Below, in pieces: positions 1-8,159 of a stretch of 64,000 bases of DNA (positions within the stretch are counted from its first letter, which is position 1; each line of letters starts with the position of its first letter). The notes beneath the pieces were generated by a model. That model was given only the letters and a program-made list of their open reading frames with translations, was not told the DNA's origin and searched no databases. The position numbers and the translations under genes were made by a program. Origin of the DNA: Myroides albus (GTDB lineage Bacteria > Bacteroidota > Bacteroidia > Flavobacteriales > Flavobacteriaceae); contig NZ_WMJX01000011.1 of assembly GCF_009711045.1 (NCBI RefSeq), forward strand, positions 36,671 to 100,670. The letters are read 5' to 3'.

Positions 1-1
1 G

Positions 2-295
2 TCTTACAGTAGTCCGAGCAGTAGCTCAAGTAGTAACTATAGTCGTTCGTCTTACAGTAGTCCGAGCAGTAGCTCAAGTAGTAACTATAGTCGTCCTTCA
101 AGTAGGAGCTATAGTCGTTCGTCTTACAGTAGTCCGAGTAGCTCAAGCAGTAGTTATAGTCGTCCTTCAAGTAGTAGCTCAAGTAGCAGTTATAGTCGTT
201 CGTCTTACAGCAGCCCGAGTAGCTCAAGTAGCAGTTATAGTCGTCCTTCAAGTAGTAGCTCAAGTTCAAGTAGTCGAAGTACTTATTCGAGATAA
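2..295 (+). CDS. Ser-rich repeat protein, 3' end only
   Basis: The open frame enters from the left edge and ends at a TAA at 293-295. The visible 97 codons are almost only Ser, Tyr, Arg, Pro and Asn, in units of the type SSYSSPSSSSSSNYSR. A 48-base unit is repeated nearly perfectly at 2-49 and 50-97 and then decays into shorter variants of 33-39 bases. The tail ends STYSR. The N-terminal part is outside the window, so no family can be named. Frame choice is supported by the repeat unit being a multiple of three, by synonymous variation between copies, and by a terminator 29 bases after the stop. The low-complexity tail could be a flexible surface or RNA-binding segment; this is inference. Confidence 0.7.
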   Translation, partial: SYSSPSSSSSSNYSRSSYSSPSSSSSSNYSRPSSRSYSRSSYSSPSSSSSSYSRPSSSSSSSSYSRSSYSSPSSSSSSYSRPSSSSSSSSSRSTYSR

Positions 296-323
296 TAATA
301 GACTAAAAATAAATTATAAAGCA

Positions 324-352
324 AAAAGGCAGAACATATTGTTCTGCCTTTT
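324..352. terminator. bidirectional hairpin terminator
   Basis: Perfect 12-bp stem 324-335 / 341-352 (GGCAGAAC core flanked by A4/T4) with a 5-base loop. It lies between the convergent Ser-rich gene and the S1/P1 nuclease gene and can serve both. Confidence 0.85.
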
Positions 353-353
353 C

Positions 354-1142
354 TTATTTGAAGATTTCGTTTAAAACTTGTGCTAATCTCAGCCCTCCTT
401 TTAAAAGTTGTATTTCTACATCATCTTTGTGATCAAAGTGGTATCTATAGCTTAATGATTCACTTTCTTCTACGCTATCATAAAGTTTGTTAGCCATCGA
501 ATAAGAATCAAATAACCAATCTTCTAAAGATCCTTTTGTAAGGTTATTGTTGTATTCTTTTGAGTGAACATCTAAGACAGTAGCATATTCTGTATAGCTG
601 TATTTGTCAAAATCAACTAAAGCCGAATCCCAAAGACTGTGAAGGTTTGTCGGTTTTCTAAACCATTCTACTTTTACTCTATTTCCCCCTAAATCCTCTA
701 ATCTACCAATGTGTAGTGGTTGATGAGCATCACCGATAATGTGAATAAGGAAGTATAGCTTTTGTTGTCTTTCGACTAAGCTTAGTTTATCACTTTTCAG
801 TTCTTCTATTAAGAGTAAGGTTCTTTTGTATAAGTTTTCGTCAGTAGATTTAGCCAGTTCTTCATCAAATGCAGCTCTGTCTAAGTTGCCTGGTAAATTA
901 ACGTAATGCCATGAATCAGAAAACTTCCATGAAGGGTCTGACTTCAAAAAGTCTGGCCAATTTGACCAATAAGCTAATTTCTGTTTGCCTATAATTTTGC
1001 TAATTTCTTTTTTAGCCTTTTTAGTTAAGTTTCTTTCTGCAATTTCTGATACAACTCGGTGACCTGTTGTACCCCAAGCAAACACTTCAGTAGTTTGCAT
1101 TGTAAATAGTATTGCAATTAAAAAGTAAAGAAGTTTTTTCAT
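354..1142 (-). CDS. S1/P1-family zinc-dependent nuclease
   Basis: A 262-residue secreted nuclease of the S1/P1 family, which cleaves single-stranded DNA and RNA (and often removes 3' phosphates) with a three-zinc centre. A signal peptide covers residues 1-22 and ends in VFA, so the mature protein starts at Trp23, as required because the N-terminal Trp is itself a zinc ligand in this family. The other expected ligands are present: H28 (WGTTGH), D64, H79, H134, D138, H144 (HIIGDAHQPLH) and H168, D172. Length fits the family. It is the second gene after a thioesterase, 8 bases apart with the ATG start used here, and ends on a shared terminator. Periplasmic nutrient or phosphate scavenging is a likely role, by inference. 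Confidence 0.9.
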   Translation of the reverse strand: MKKLLYFLIAILFTMQTTEVFAWGTTGHRVVSEIAERNLTKKAKKEISKIIGKQKLAYWSNWPDFLKSDPSWKFSDSWHYVNLPGNLDRAAFDEELAKSTDENLYKRTLLLIEELKSDKLSLVERQQKLYFLIHIIGDAHQPLHIGRLEDLGGNRVKVEWFRKPTNLHSLWDSALVDFDKYSYTEYATVLDVHSKEYNNNLTKGSLEDWLFDSYSMANKLYDSVEESESLSYRYHFDHKDDVEIQLLKGGLRLAQVLNEIFK

Positions 1143-1150
1143 ACGTCTAA

Positions 1151-1663
1151 TTATTCTTGAAATAAAGCAATTAGTTCAGTTGCTTCATTTGGTTTCATCT
1201 TTCCTGCTAAAACAAGGCTTAACTGCTTGCGTCTTAATGCTCCAATGTATCTTTCTTTTTCCAAATCTGATTCTGGAATGATTTCTGGAATCTGAACCGG
1301 ATGTCCTGTATCATCTACTGCTACAAAAGTATAGATAGCTTCATTAGCTTTCTTTTTTGAGCCAGATTCTCTGTCTTCAATCCATACATCAAGATATACT
1401 TCCATTGAGCTATTAAATGCTCTTGATATTTTAGCTTCTACGGTTACAACACTACCTAATGGAATAGGTCTATTAAAAGCTACGTGATTTACTGATGCTG
1501 TTACACATACTCTACGCGAATGTCTTCTTGCTGCGATTCCTGCAGCTCTATCCATTCTTGCTAATAATTCACCGCCAAACATATTATTTAAAGGATTTGT
1601 TTCACCAGGTAAAACTAAATCAGTCATATAGGTAGCTGATGCAGATACGAATTTTGCGTCCAT
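1151..1663 (-). CDS. acyl-CoA thioesterase, hotdog fold (YciA/ACOT type)
   Basis: Predicted cytosolic single-hotdog acyl-CoA thioesterase that hydrolyses fatty acyl-CoA to free acid and CoA. The family pattern is clear: PGETNPLNNMFGGELLARMD (active-site loop with Asn and Gly-Gly before the long helix, ending in the catalytic-region Asp) followed by AFNRPIPLGSVV. Length of about 170 residues is normal. The open frame extends six codons upstream to a TTG at 1681, but I start at the ATG at 1661-1663 (protein begins MDAKFV) because TTG starts are rare in this lineage. It is followed 8 bases later by the S1/P1 nuclease gene; there is no obvious functional link between the two. Confidence 0.85.
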   Translation of the reverse strand: MDAKFVSASATYMTDLVLPGETNPLNNMFGGELLARMDRAAGIAARRHSRRVCVTASVNHVAFNRPIPLGSVVTVEAKISRAFNSSMEVYLDVWIEDRESGSKKKANEAIYTFVAVDDTGHPVQIPEIIPESDLEKERYIGALRRKQLSLVLAGKMKPNEATELIALFQE

Positions 1664-1697
1664 TTGTTTTATTTTCGGCAAATATAGTACAAATAAA

Positions 1698-1728
1698 AAA
1701 TCCCGAAAACATTTCGTTTTCAGGATTT
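1698..1728 (-). terminator. terminator of the HU-CCDC81/SPOR gene
   Basis: Stem 1698-1710 / 1716-1728, 13 bp with one G-U on the minus transcript, followed on the minus strand by a T-run. It sits just downstream of the gene at 1740. Confidence 0.75.
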
Positions 1729-1739
1729 CGTTATATTGT

Positions 1740-2663
1740 TTATTGTACTAATATCCACGCATCTTTATTTAGTTTACTGTGGATTCTTCTCAATTCTTTT
1801 TGTGCTTCTGCTTGAGTAGTATATCCTCCGTAAGTTACTGGATACATGCCGTATTTTGTACGCTCCAATGCTTGTGCTGTTGGATATCCGTTTGTTTTTA
1901 ATTTTAAAGCCTCCTGTTGTGCTGTTTCTCCATTTCTGAAGGCACAAGCGATAATGTAATAAGGCGTGTCATTTTTTTGCTCAATTTCCTCTTTTACGGG
2001 TAAGGTAATTGTTGTAGCAGATGGCTCAATTACAAATGTAGCTTGTTGTATTTTGTTTTGTACTTGTGATTGTACCGTTTTTTCCATTTGTAATATTTCT
2101 TTCTCTACATGAGAGTCATATTCATTGACAACTATTGCTCCACCTCCTGCAATAACAGCAAGCATAGCAGCATACTTAAAGAAGTTGAATACAGGTCTTC
2201 TTCGATTAGTTTCACTTTCTTCTATAGCTGTAATAAGTGGTGTACGAACAATTGGCGTTACATTAACTGCTGATAAGCCAAATGACGTTTTTAATAAGAT
2301 ATCATTTTCAATCGGTTCAAATACAAGTTTGTTTTCTTGATTTGTGTGGAAACTACCGATTCCCTCGATTGTTAAACTATCTTCTTTCAATAAGGTATTT
2401 TCCCACTGAGAAACTACTTCTTTTACAGCCTTTGTTGCTTGTTCAAAAGCAATGTTTTCCACTCTTGCAATATGGTTAGCTAATAAACCGTCGTTGTTGG
2501 TGATGTTTGCATTGAAAGATAGCTTCTTAGTAGGAGGAAAAAACGAATTTGTCTTTTCGTCAAAGTAAGAAGATTGCATCTCTGATAAGAATGCACCAAA
2601 ACCTGGAACGATTACACATTGGTAACGATATAGTAATGTCGATATGTAAGCCTGTATATTCAT
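1740..2663 (-). CDS. HU-CCDC81 domain and SPOR domain protein
   Basis: A 307-residue Bacteroidetes protein with two HU-like (CCDC81 type) domains at about residues 1-55 and 60-115, a linker, one transmembrane helix at about 165-182 (FFKYAAMLAVIAGGGAIVV) and a C-terminal SPOR domain at about 230-307 (YYIIACAFRNGETAQQEALKL, then AWILVQ). SPOR domains bind denuded peptidoglycan glycans at division sites; the HU-like part would be cytoplasmic and could contact DNA or another protein. The architecture therefore suggests a link between nucleoid or cytoplasmic machinery and the septal wall. The function is not established to my knowledge. It is divergent from dprA and has a consensus promoter only a few bases before the ATG. 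Confidence 0.85.
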   Translation of the reverse strand: MNIQAYISTLLYRYQCVIVPGFGAFLSEMQSSYFDEKTNSFFPPTKKLSFNANITNNDGLLANHIARVENIAFEQATKAVKEVVSQWENTLLKEDSLTIEGIGSFHTNQENKLVFEPIENDILLKTSFGLSAVNVTPIVRTPLITAIEESETNRRRPVFNFFKYAAMLAVIAGGGAIVVNEYDSHVEKEILQMEKTVQSQVQNKIQQATFVIEPSATTITLPVKEEIEQKNDTPYYIIACAFRNGETAQQEALKLKTNGYPTAQALERTKYGMYPVTYGGYTTQAEAQKELRRIHSKLNKDAWILVQ

Positions 2664-2668
2664 AAACG

Positions 2669-2699
2669 CAAAATTACATTAAACCAAACTTAAACCAAA
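2669..2699 (-). promoter_or_regulatory. consensus Bacteroidetes promoter for the HU-CCDC81/SPOR gene
   Basis: On the minus strand TTTG (2696-2699) is followed after exactly 19 bases by TAATTTTG (2669-2676), a full match to TTTG-N19-TAnnTTTG. The predicted start of transcription falls at about 2662-2665, at or within a base or two of the ATG at 2663, so the mRNA may be leaderless. Confidence 0.75.
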
Positions 2700-2852
2700 T
2701 GTTTTTATCAAATATTTTCGGGATTCTCATAAAGGAATAAGTGTTTGATTTCCTTTTAATTAATTACTTGTGTTTCCCTTTATATTACGCTTTTTTGGAG
2801 TGGTTTTTGTTGATTAAATAAAGATACAAATTGTCTTAATATTTAGCAAATT

Positions 2853-3971
2853 ATGAATGCAGATATCTCTCAAGAGGAATTGTTTTACGCAATAGCACTG
2901 ACTAAAGTTAATGGTATTGGGCCTATATTAGCCAAGCGTTTGATTGAATTTGCTGGTAGTGCAAAGCAAGTGTTTTTCTTATCTTCAAAAGAGTTAATGC
3001 TCGTACCTAAGATTAGTGACCTCTTGTTAAGGAAGTTGAGTGATAAGCGTGTTTTAGAGCGAGCAGATGCTGAAATTGAGGCGATTATAAAGCACAATAT
3101 TACGGTGTATTATTTCCTAAGTGATAAGTATCCTTTTTTATTGAAACAGTGTATTGATTGCCCTATCTTACTTTATTCATCTTCTGCCTTGTTTGATTGG
3201 TCAGATAGGAAAGTGATTAGCATTATTGGGACAAGACAACCGAGTAGTAGAGGTATGGATTTCTGTCAGAAAATTATCAGTGACTTAGCAGAGTTTAATC
3301 CTATCATCGTAAGTGGTTTGGCTTATGGTATTGATATTTGTGCCCACAAAGCTGCCTTGGATTGTAATTTACAAACTGTAGCTATACTCGGACATGGTCT
3401 TGAGCGTATTTATCCAGAACAGCATAAGTTTGTCGCTCAACAAATTGAAAAGTCGGGTAGTATTTTAACCGAATTTCCTCTTTATAGCAAAGTCGATCGA
3501 GAAAATTTCATTCAGCGCAATCGCATCGTTGCCGGTCTTAGTCAAACGACGATTGTTATCGAAAGTGCCTTAAGAGGGGGGGCAATGAGTACTATATCTT
3601 TTGCTAATGATTATAATCGAGAAGTGTTTGCCGTTCCTGGTCGAATTAATGATATTACAAGCCAAGGTTGTAATGAAGTGATACGCACTCAACGCGCTCA
3701 ACTCCTCACCAGTTCAAAGGAAATAGTAGAGGGATTAAATTGGAATCAGGAAAGTAGAAAAGTCAAGTCAATTCAACCAGAATTATTTGTTGATTTGTCA
3801 GCGGATGAGAAAGCGGTGTACGATTACCTCGTAGTAGAACAAAGGGAGCTGTTGGATCTCATTGCTTTAGGGACAGAGCTGCCTATTTACAAAGTCAGTA
3901 ATGCTTTGCTAAATTTGGAGCTAAAGGGTTTGATCCGTCCATTGCCAGGTCGATATTTTGAAATAGTATAA
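2853..3971 (+). CDS. dprA: DNA-processing protein DprA
   Basis: A 372-residue DprA/Smf protein, which loads RecA on incoming single-stranded DNA during natural transformation. An N-terminal helical/HhH region (about 1-70, with GIGPILAKRL) precedes the Rossmann-like DprA core (about 110-290) with IIGTRQPSSRG, VSGLAYGID, GHGLERIYPE, RNRIVAGLS and ESALRGGAMST. The C-terminus (about 310-372) is the winged-helix DprA_WH domain (LPIYKVSNALLNLELKGLIRP, slightly split). It starts at the ATG at 2853, has normal length, and shares a bidirectional terminator with convergent trpS. Its presence suggests but does not prove competence. Confidence 0.95.
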   Translation: MNADISQEELFYAIALTKVNGIGPILAKRLIEFAGSAKQVFFLSSKELMLVPKISDLLLRKLSDKRVLERADAEIEAIIKHNITVYYFLSDKYPFLLKQCIDCPILLYSSSALFDWSDRKVISIIGTRQPSSRGMDFCQKIISDLAEFNPIIVSGLAYGIDICAHKAALDCNLQTVAILGHGLERIYPEQHKFVAQQIEKSGSILTEFPLYSKVDRENFIQRNRIVAGLSQTTIVIESALRGGAMSTISFANDYNREVFAVPGRINDITSQGCNEVIRTQRAQLLTSSKEIVEGLNWNQESRKVKSIQPELFVDLSADEKAVYDYLVVEQRELLDLIALGTELPIYKVSNALLNLELKGLIRPLPGRYFEIV

Positions 3972-3974
3972 AAA

Positions 3975-4000
3975 AAGTCGATAACCTTAGTTATCGACTT
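3975..4000. terminator. bidirectional terminator between dprA and trpS
   Basis: Perfect 11-bp stem 3975-3985 / 3990-4000 with a 4-base CTTA loop; A-run on the dprA side gives a T-run for the trpS transcript. Confidence 0.85.
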
Positions 4001-4006
4001 CACTGT

Positions 4007-4987
4007 TTATTTCTTCACATTATATCCAAGTCTTTCTCTTACTTTATTCAATGTGTTTGTAGCGATTACAGATGCTTTTTCTGCACCAATACCTAATAGG
4101 CGGTCAACTTCTTCTCGGTTGTTGATATAGTATTCATATTTTTCGCGAACCTCTTTGAATTTATCCACGATTAGTTCGTATAGCTCTTGTTTAGCATGTC
4201 CATAGCCATAGTTACCACCTAAGTATTTAGCTCTCATAGCTTCAACTTGCTCAGGTGTAGCTAATAGTTTATAAATGGTAAACACATTACAAGTATCTGG
4301 GTTTTTTGGTTCTTCAAGTGGTGTACTATCAGTCTCAATGCTCATTACTTCTTTTCGCAATACTTTATCCGTTTGGAAGATATTAATTGTATTGTGTCTT
4401 GATTTACTCATTTTGTTTCCGTCAGTACCAGGTACCACCATTACTTCTTCTTGAATCTTAGCCTCTGGCAATACAAAAGTTTCACCCATTTGGTGGTTGA
4501 ATCGAGAGGCTACATCACGAGTGATTTCTAAGTGCTGTAACTGATCTTTTCCAACAGGGACAAACTCTGCGTCATACAACAAGATATCTGCAGCCATTAG
4601 CATAGGATAGGTAAACAAACCAGCATTAACATCTGATAAAACATCTGCTTTATCTTTAAACGAATGGGCTAATGTTAAACGTTGAAATGGAAAGAAGCAA
4701 CTTAAGTACCATGTAAGTTCAGTTGTTTGCGGTACATCTGACTGGCGGTAAAAAGTTACATGATTAACGTCTACACCACAAGCAAGCCAAGTAGCCGCAA
4801 CACTATAGGTATTGTCTTGTAACGTTTTTGCGTCTTTTATTTGCGTTGCTGAATGCAAGTTCGCAATAAAAATAAAAGACTCATTATCTTTTCTGTTTGC
4901 CATTTCTACTGCAGGTAGAATAGCTCCTAAAAGATTCCCTAAGTGTGGAGTTCCTGTGCTTTGAACTCCTGTTAGAATTTTAGCCAT
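4007..4987 (-). CDS. trpS: tryptophanyl-tRNA synthetase
   Basis: A 326-residue class I aminoacyl-tRNA synthetase that charges tRNA-Trp. The HIGH-equivalent is TGTPHLGN at residues 11-18 and the KMSKS loop is exact at 192-196. The family landmarks GVQSTG near the N-terminus, MLMAADILLYDA and VPVGKDQLQHLE are all present. Length and start (ATG at 4985-4987) are normal. A TATCTTTG -7 element lies at 5015-5022 upstream. Confidence 0.97.
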   Translation of the reverse strand: MAKILTGVQSTGTPHLGNLLGAILPAVEMANRKDNESFIFIANLHSATQIKDAKTLQDNTYSVAATWLACGVDVNHVTFYRQSDVPQTTELTWYLSCFFPFQRLTLAHSFKDKADVLSDVNAGLFTYPMLMAADILLYDAEFVPVGKDQLQHLEITRDVASRFNHQMGETFVLPEAKIQEEVMVVPGTDGNKMSKSRHNTINIFQTDKVLRKEVMSIETDSTPLEEPKNPDTCNVFTIYKLLATPEQVEAMRAKYLGGNYGYGHAKQELYELIVDKFKEVREKYEYYINNREEVDRLLGIGAEKASVIATNTLNKVRERLGYNVKK

Positions 4988-5014
4988 TGCGTGATATTAA
5001 TTATTTTAAAGTAG

Positions 5015-5022
5015 CAAAGATA
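5015..5022 (-). promoter_or_regulatory. -7 element upstream of trpS
   Basis: TATCTTTG on the minus strand, matching TAnnTTTG, 28 bases before the trpS ATG. No clear TTG was found at the -33 position. Confidence 0.5.
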
Positions 5023-5086
5023 AGTGAAATGAATTTTATAGACTGTGTTTTTACTGCTAATGTGCTTTCACGGAAGTAGAATTGTT

Positions 5087-5094
5087 TATTTTTG
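5087..5094 (+). promoter_or_regulatory. -7 element upstream of the PlsC-like gene
   Basis: TATTTTTG matches TAnnTTTG, 35 bases before the ATG at 5129. A weak TTTC sits 17 bases upstream. Confidence 0.5.
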
Positions 5095-5128
5095 AGTTTA
5101 GTTTATAAACATTATTCAAATACATACG

Positions 5129-5887
5129 ATGAACAGTTTAGCTGTATTTTTCAGTTCGCTTTGGAGATTGTGGTTTTATATCTGGATGGTCATTGTGATC
5201 TTGATTCTATCCCCTTTTTTGTTGTTGACCATTTGGTCAGACAAGACCTACTCTTATTTCTTTAAATTGGCGAGGTTATGGGCCATACTTACTTTTTATG
5301 GAATAGGGATGAGGTTCCATATTGAAGAAAATCACCCGATTGAGAAAGGCAAGAGTTATATGTTGATTGCCAACCATACTTCTATGTTAGATATAATGAT
5401 GATGCTTATCTTGGTCAAAGACAATCCTTTTGTATTTGTTGGAAAAGCTGAATTATCCAAGTTGCCTATTTTTGGTTTCTTCTATAAACGCACTTGTATT
5501 CTCGTTGACCGAAAGGACGCGAGAAGTAAGAAGAAAGTTTTTGATAGTGCACAAGATCGCATCAATAAGGGACTTAGTATTTGTATTTTTCCCGAAGGTG
5601 GCGTCAACGACGATAGAACGATAATCTTAGATAGTTTTAAAGATGGAGCCTTTCGCTTGGCTATAGATCATCAAATTCCGATTGTGCCCTTTGCCTTTGG
5701 GCATTTAAGACACTTTTTTCCTTTTGTTTGGGGAATTGGTCATCCTGGCGTAGTCCCTGTTAAGGTGTTTCCGTGTATCGAAACAAAGGGCCTTACTTTA
5801 GAACACAAGAAAGAACTTAAAGAGACAGCTTTTGATTTGCTCTATAAGCCGGTATTGAACTGGGAGAATCAATATGCTAAGAAATAG
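5129..5887 (+). CDS. plsC: 1-acyl-sn-glycerol-3-phosphate acyltransferase (PlsC family)
   Basis: A 252-residue membrane-bound lysophosphatidic acid acyltransferase of phospholipid synthesis. Two hydrophobic helices occupy about residues 10-36. The catalytic HX4D motif is NHTSMLD (H83, D88), the acceptor-binding motif is FPEGG at 154-158, and a basic segment (YKRTCILVDRKD) between them is typical. It is a single-gene unit with its own -7 element and terminator. Assignment to the family is secure; the exact acyl acceptor is by family analogy. A second, more diverged acyltransferase is found at 58035. Confidence 0.88.
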   Translation: MNSLAVFFSSLWRLWFYIWMVIVILILSPFLLLTIWSDKTYSYFFKLARLWAILTFYGIGMRFHIEENHPIEKGKSYMLIANHTSMLDIMMMLILVKDNPFVFVGKAELSKLPIFGFFYKRTCILVDRKDARSKKKVFDSAQDRINKGLSICIFPEGGVNDDRTIILDSFKDGAFRLAIDHQIPIVPFAFGHLRHFFPFVWGIGHPGVVPVKVFPCIETKGLTLEHKKELKETAFDLLYKPVLNWENQYAKK

Positions 5888-5888
5888 G

Positions 5889-5921
5889 AAAGCGATGAGA
5901 TCTACAGGATCTCATCGCTTT
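5889..5921 (+). terminator. terminator of the PlsC-like gene
   Basis: Perfect 14-bp stem 5889-5902 / 5908-5921 with a 5-base loop and a T-run. It could also end the convergent lipoprotein transcript. Confidence 0.85.
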
Positions 5922-5944
5922 TTAATTATAGTTTGGTTTATGGT

Positions 5945-6916
5945 TTACAGTTGTATTATTCCAGCTCCAGAAATTCTTCCACTGGCATGAACAAAGTCAT
6001 TCATAGATTGGTTTTGTTCGGTTGACAGATTCCTGTAGTTAATGTCAAGCTTAGTACGATTCATAGAGAGATCAAATAGCTCTTTTTGAATTTCTTTCTG
6101 ACGTTCAGTGTCTGTAGAAATTTTGAATTCTTCGACTAACTGCATTTCTTTTTTATACGAGGCAACTAAATCTGCATAAGGATTGTCTTCTTGAGAATCT
6201 ATTTCCTGTGAATCTGCTTTATTTAAAAGATCTTCATTCAAAGAACTGTTATTAGGATCTGATGCTTGTGTAAGAATTGGCAGCTTTAATTCTAAAACGC
6301 TTGGTTCTGTTATGGTACATACACCACCAGCAACCTTATTTTGTTGGTGAAAACCTTTGTTCTCAGCAGGTAAATCTTCATCGTAGAAAGCGATGAACTC
6401 AGCCTTAGTAAAGAATTTATTGAAAAAATTACCAACTGCATTTTTATTATGTGTAATCTGTTCAGTAGGGTATTCTTCACCTAAGAAGTACGTACATCTG
6501 TATAGGTTATTATCTATAAAAAGAGCATTTGTCGATTTAATATTATCTTGATAAAGTACATCATCAATAACTACTTCTCTCGCAGTCGAACGAAATTTGT
6601 CAAAGTTGCCTTCTGTAGCGTATACCATCGAGAAGATATAGTGTGGTTCTAAAGTTGGGTTGATAATTCCTCCTGAGTTTTGTTTGAATACATTGAACTT
6701 ATTTTTTTGTCCATTGTATTCTAATTGGTGTATTCCACTGTCTAACTTTAGTACCTCAAAAGTATTGGGTGCTAAGGTGTATTTTTTATCATCTATAGAT
6801 ACTGTAATTTCTTTGTCAGTTGGATTGGATAGATAAAAATCTTGTCTTTTGAAGGGATCATCACAACTTAGAAAGGTTGTAATTGTTAGCAATAGTGCTA
6901 ATAGTCTTGATTTCAT
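5945..6916 (-). CDS. predicted lipoprotein of unknown function
   Basis: A 323-residue protein with a lipoprotein signal peptide (MKSRLLALLLTITTFLSC, lipid-modified Cys18). The residues after the Cys, DDPF, resemble the acidic lipoprotein export signal that sends flavobacterial lipoproteins to the cell surface. The first 75 residues look like a beta-rich domain (NPTDKEITVSIDDKKYTL). The C-terminal third is polar and helical. I recognise no family or catalytic motif. It is a single gene, divergent from the small membrane protein at 7282, with a TAGTTTTG -7 element at 6943-6950. Confidence 0.7.
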   Translation of the reverse strand: MKSRLLALLLTITTFLSCDDPFKRQDFYLSNPTDKEITVSIDDKKYTLAPNTFEVLKLDSGIHQLEYNGQKNKFNVFKQNSGGIINPTLEPHYIFSMVYATEGNFDKFRSTAREVVIDDVLYQDNIKSTNALFIDNNLYRCTYFLGEEYPTEQITHNKNAVGNFFNKFFTKAEFIAFYDEDLPAENKGFHQQNKVAGGVCTITEPSVLELKLPILTQASDPNNSSLNEDLLNKADSQEIDSQEDNPYADLVASYKKEMQLVEEFKISTDTERQKEIQKELFDLSMNRTKLDINYRNLSTEQNQSMNDFVHASGRISGAGIIQL

Positions 6917-7281
6917 AGTGAATTTTTGAGTTTTTAAAAGTGCAAAACTAATGTTTTCAATACAGGCTGCATAGTTAAAAATACTTTTTTAATACATGTG
7001 TTTAAGGTGTGATTACTCAGTATTTATGACTATTTTTAATTAAATTTATAATAAAAACTTAGAATGAGTTTGTTGCGTGTGGATGTTAGGATATGTATGC
7101 GTTGTATTCGAGTTAATTTATTGTGTGTTTTTTAATGTTATTGAAGAATTTGGATCTTTACCGAAAAGACTCTCTGTTTTGGAGAGGTAAAAAGTTTTGA
7201 GTCATTCCTTTCTATTTGTGGAGTATTTGAGTTCTTTATCGATAGCTATTGTAATTTCTTCTTGTATTTTAATAGTAATAT
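6917..7281. other. 365-bp intergenic region between divergent genes
   Basis: Besides the -7 element on the minus strand, it holds an imperfect hairpin on the plus strand at about 7157-7185 (TTTACC pairing with GGTAAA around CTCTC/GAGAG). No open frame or homology is visible. Confidence 0.4.
6943..6950 (-). promoter_or_regulatory. -7 element of the lipoprotein gene
   Basis: TAGTTTTG on the minus strand matches TAnnTTTG, 27 bases before the ATG at 6916. No convincing -33 box. Confidence 0.45.
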
Positions 7282-7587
7282 ATGCTTTCTGAATATCAGT
7301 TGTTTCGAAAAGAGTTGCGTGAGCGTTTGACAATATTTGCGGTTATCTTCATTGTTGTATCTGGCATTTGTATTTTCACGTCTCCCAGCCGTATTGATTT
7401 ACAGTGGAGGTTTTACTATGCTTTGCTGTTTTTGTGTTGCCTTGTGTTTTTGTACGTATTGGTGATTGTTATTCGATTGTTTACTAAATACTCAAAATCA
7501 CAGCGATATATAGATTGGCTTACGTTGTTTTGGTTATTTGTTTATCTGTTTGTTTTCTTAGTTGTCAGTGTTTTGTTAACGTATTGA
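7282..7587 (+). CDS. small membrane protein, three predicted helices
   Basis: A 101-residue protein with hydrophobic segments at about residues 17-33, 42-64 and 79-100, separated by short charged stretches (FRKELRERL at the N-terminus, KYSKSQRYIDW before the last helix). No family is recognised. It is followed by a gene of the same size and topology at 7633, with a similar pre-helix-3 stretch (RYIDWL here, KYVDIL there), so the two may be diverged tandem paralogues. Confidence 0.55.
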   Translation: MLSEYQLFRKELRERLTIFAVIFIVVSGICIFTSPSRIDLQWRFYYALLFLCCLVFLYVLVIVIRLFTKYSKSQRYIDWLTLFWLFVYLFVFLVVSVLLTY

Positions 7588-7632
7588 GTGCTGACTTACA
7601 GTTTTTAAGTGTTACTAATAATTATTGTGTGT

Positions 7633-7935
7633 ATGAATATTTTGCGTCTGATTGGTAGAGTAGCTTTGCGTACTATTTGTGGTAGTATTCCCTTCTTATT
7701 AGCATATTTGGTTATTGAGCGATCACATGGTTTACTGAGTAAGTTTATTTCAGCTTGGTTCATGAGTTTTTTGATTTTTATATCAGTTATCTGTTATGTA
7801 AGATTCGTTGTTCGCAACGCTTCTTCACCCGAAGCAGATAAAGAAGAAAAATATGTTGATATACTTGGTCTGATTGCTTATCTAGTCATGTGGTGTTTTG
7901 CATATAGTGTTTTTTTAGGACCAGAGATGCGATAA
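7633..7935 (+). CDS. small membrane protein, possible paralogue of its neighbour
   Basis: A 100-residue protein with three hydrophobic segments (about 15-27, 40-57 and 76-94) and a hydrophilic loop SSPEADKEEKYVD. The frame is open from a GTG at 7609, but the ATG at 7633 gives a protein of nearly the same length as the upstream one and avoids an unusual start. No known domain is visible. It is probably co-transcribed with 7282-7587 (45-base gap). Confidence 0.5.
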   Translation: MNILRLIGRVALRTICGSIPFLLAYLVIERSHGLLSKFISAWFMSFLIFISVICYVRFVVRNASSPEADKEEKYVDILGLIAYLVMWCFAYSVFLGPEMR

Positions 7936-8101
7936 ATAGATTGGGGAGTAAATCTCTTATTTCTACCAATAATTCTGTGCTTTAATCAGTAGAAGGGTAC
8001 TTTGGGAATACATATGATTAAATGGCTACTCAAGCCTTTTTAGGTTTAGCTATCGTACTTGTTGTTGTTACGACTGCATAGTGTGAGATTACAATATTAA
8101 A

Positions 8102-8137
8102 AAAAAGCCCCTAACAACTTGCGTTATTAGAGGGCTT
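8102..8137 (-). terminator. terminator of recA
   Basis: Imperfect stem (AGCCC-CTAACAAC against GTTATTAG-A-GGGCT, one bulge and a G-U pair) around a 4-base loop, followed on the minus strand by a run of seven or more T. Confidence 0.7.
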
Positions 8138-8159
8138 ATGTATATGGATAGAATATATT

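Noticed and set aside
2..295. CRISPR-like repeat array
   Set aside because: The repeats are contiguous, codon-periodic and without unique spacers, so this is a coding repeat.
1664..1681. TTG start for the thioesterase
   Set aside because: An ATG six codons later fits the family better; the same reasoning was applied to batC, DUF58, pheS, the ferredoxin reductase and cvpA.
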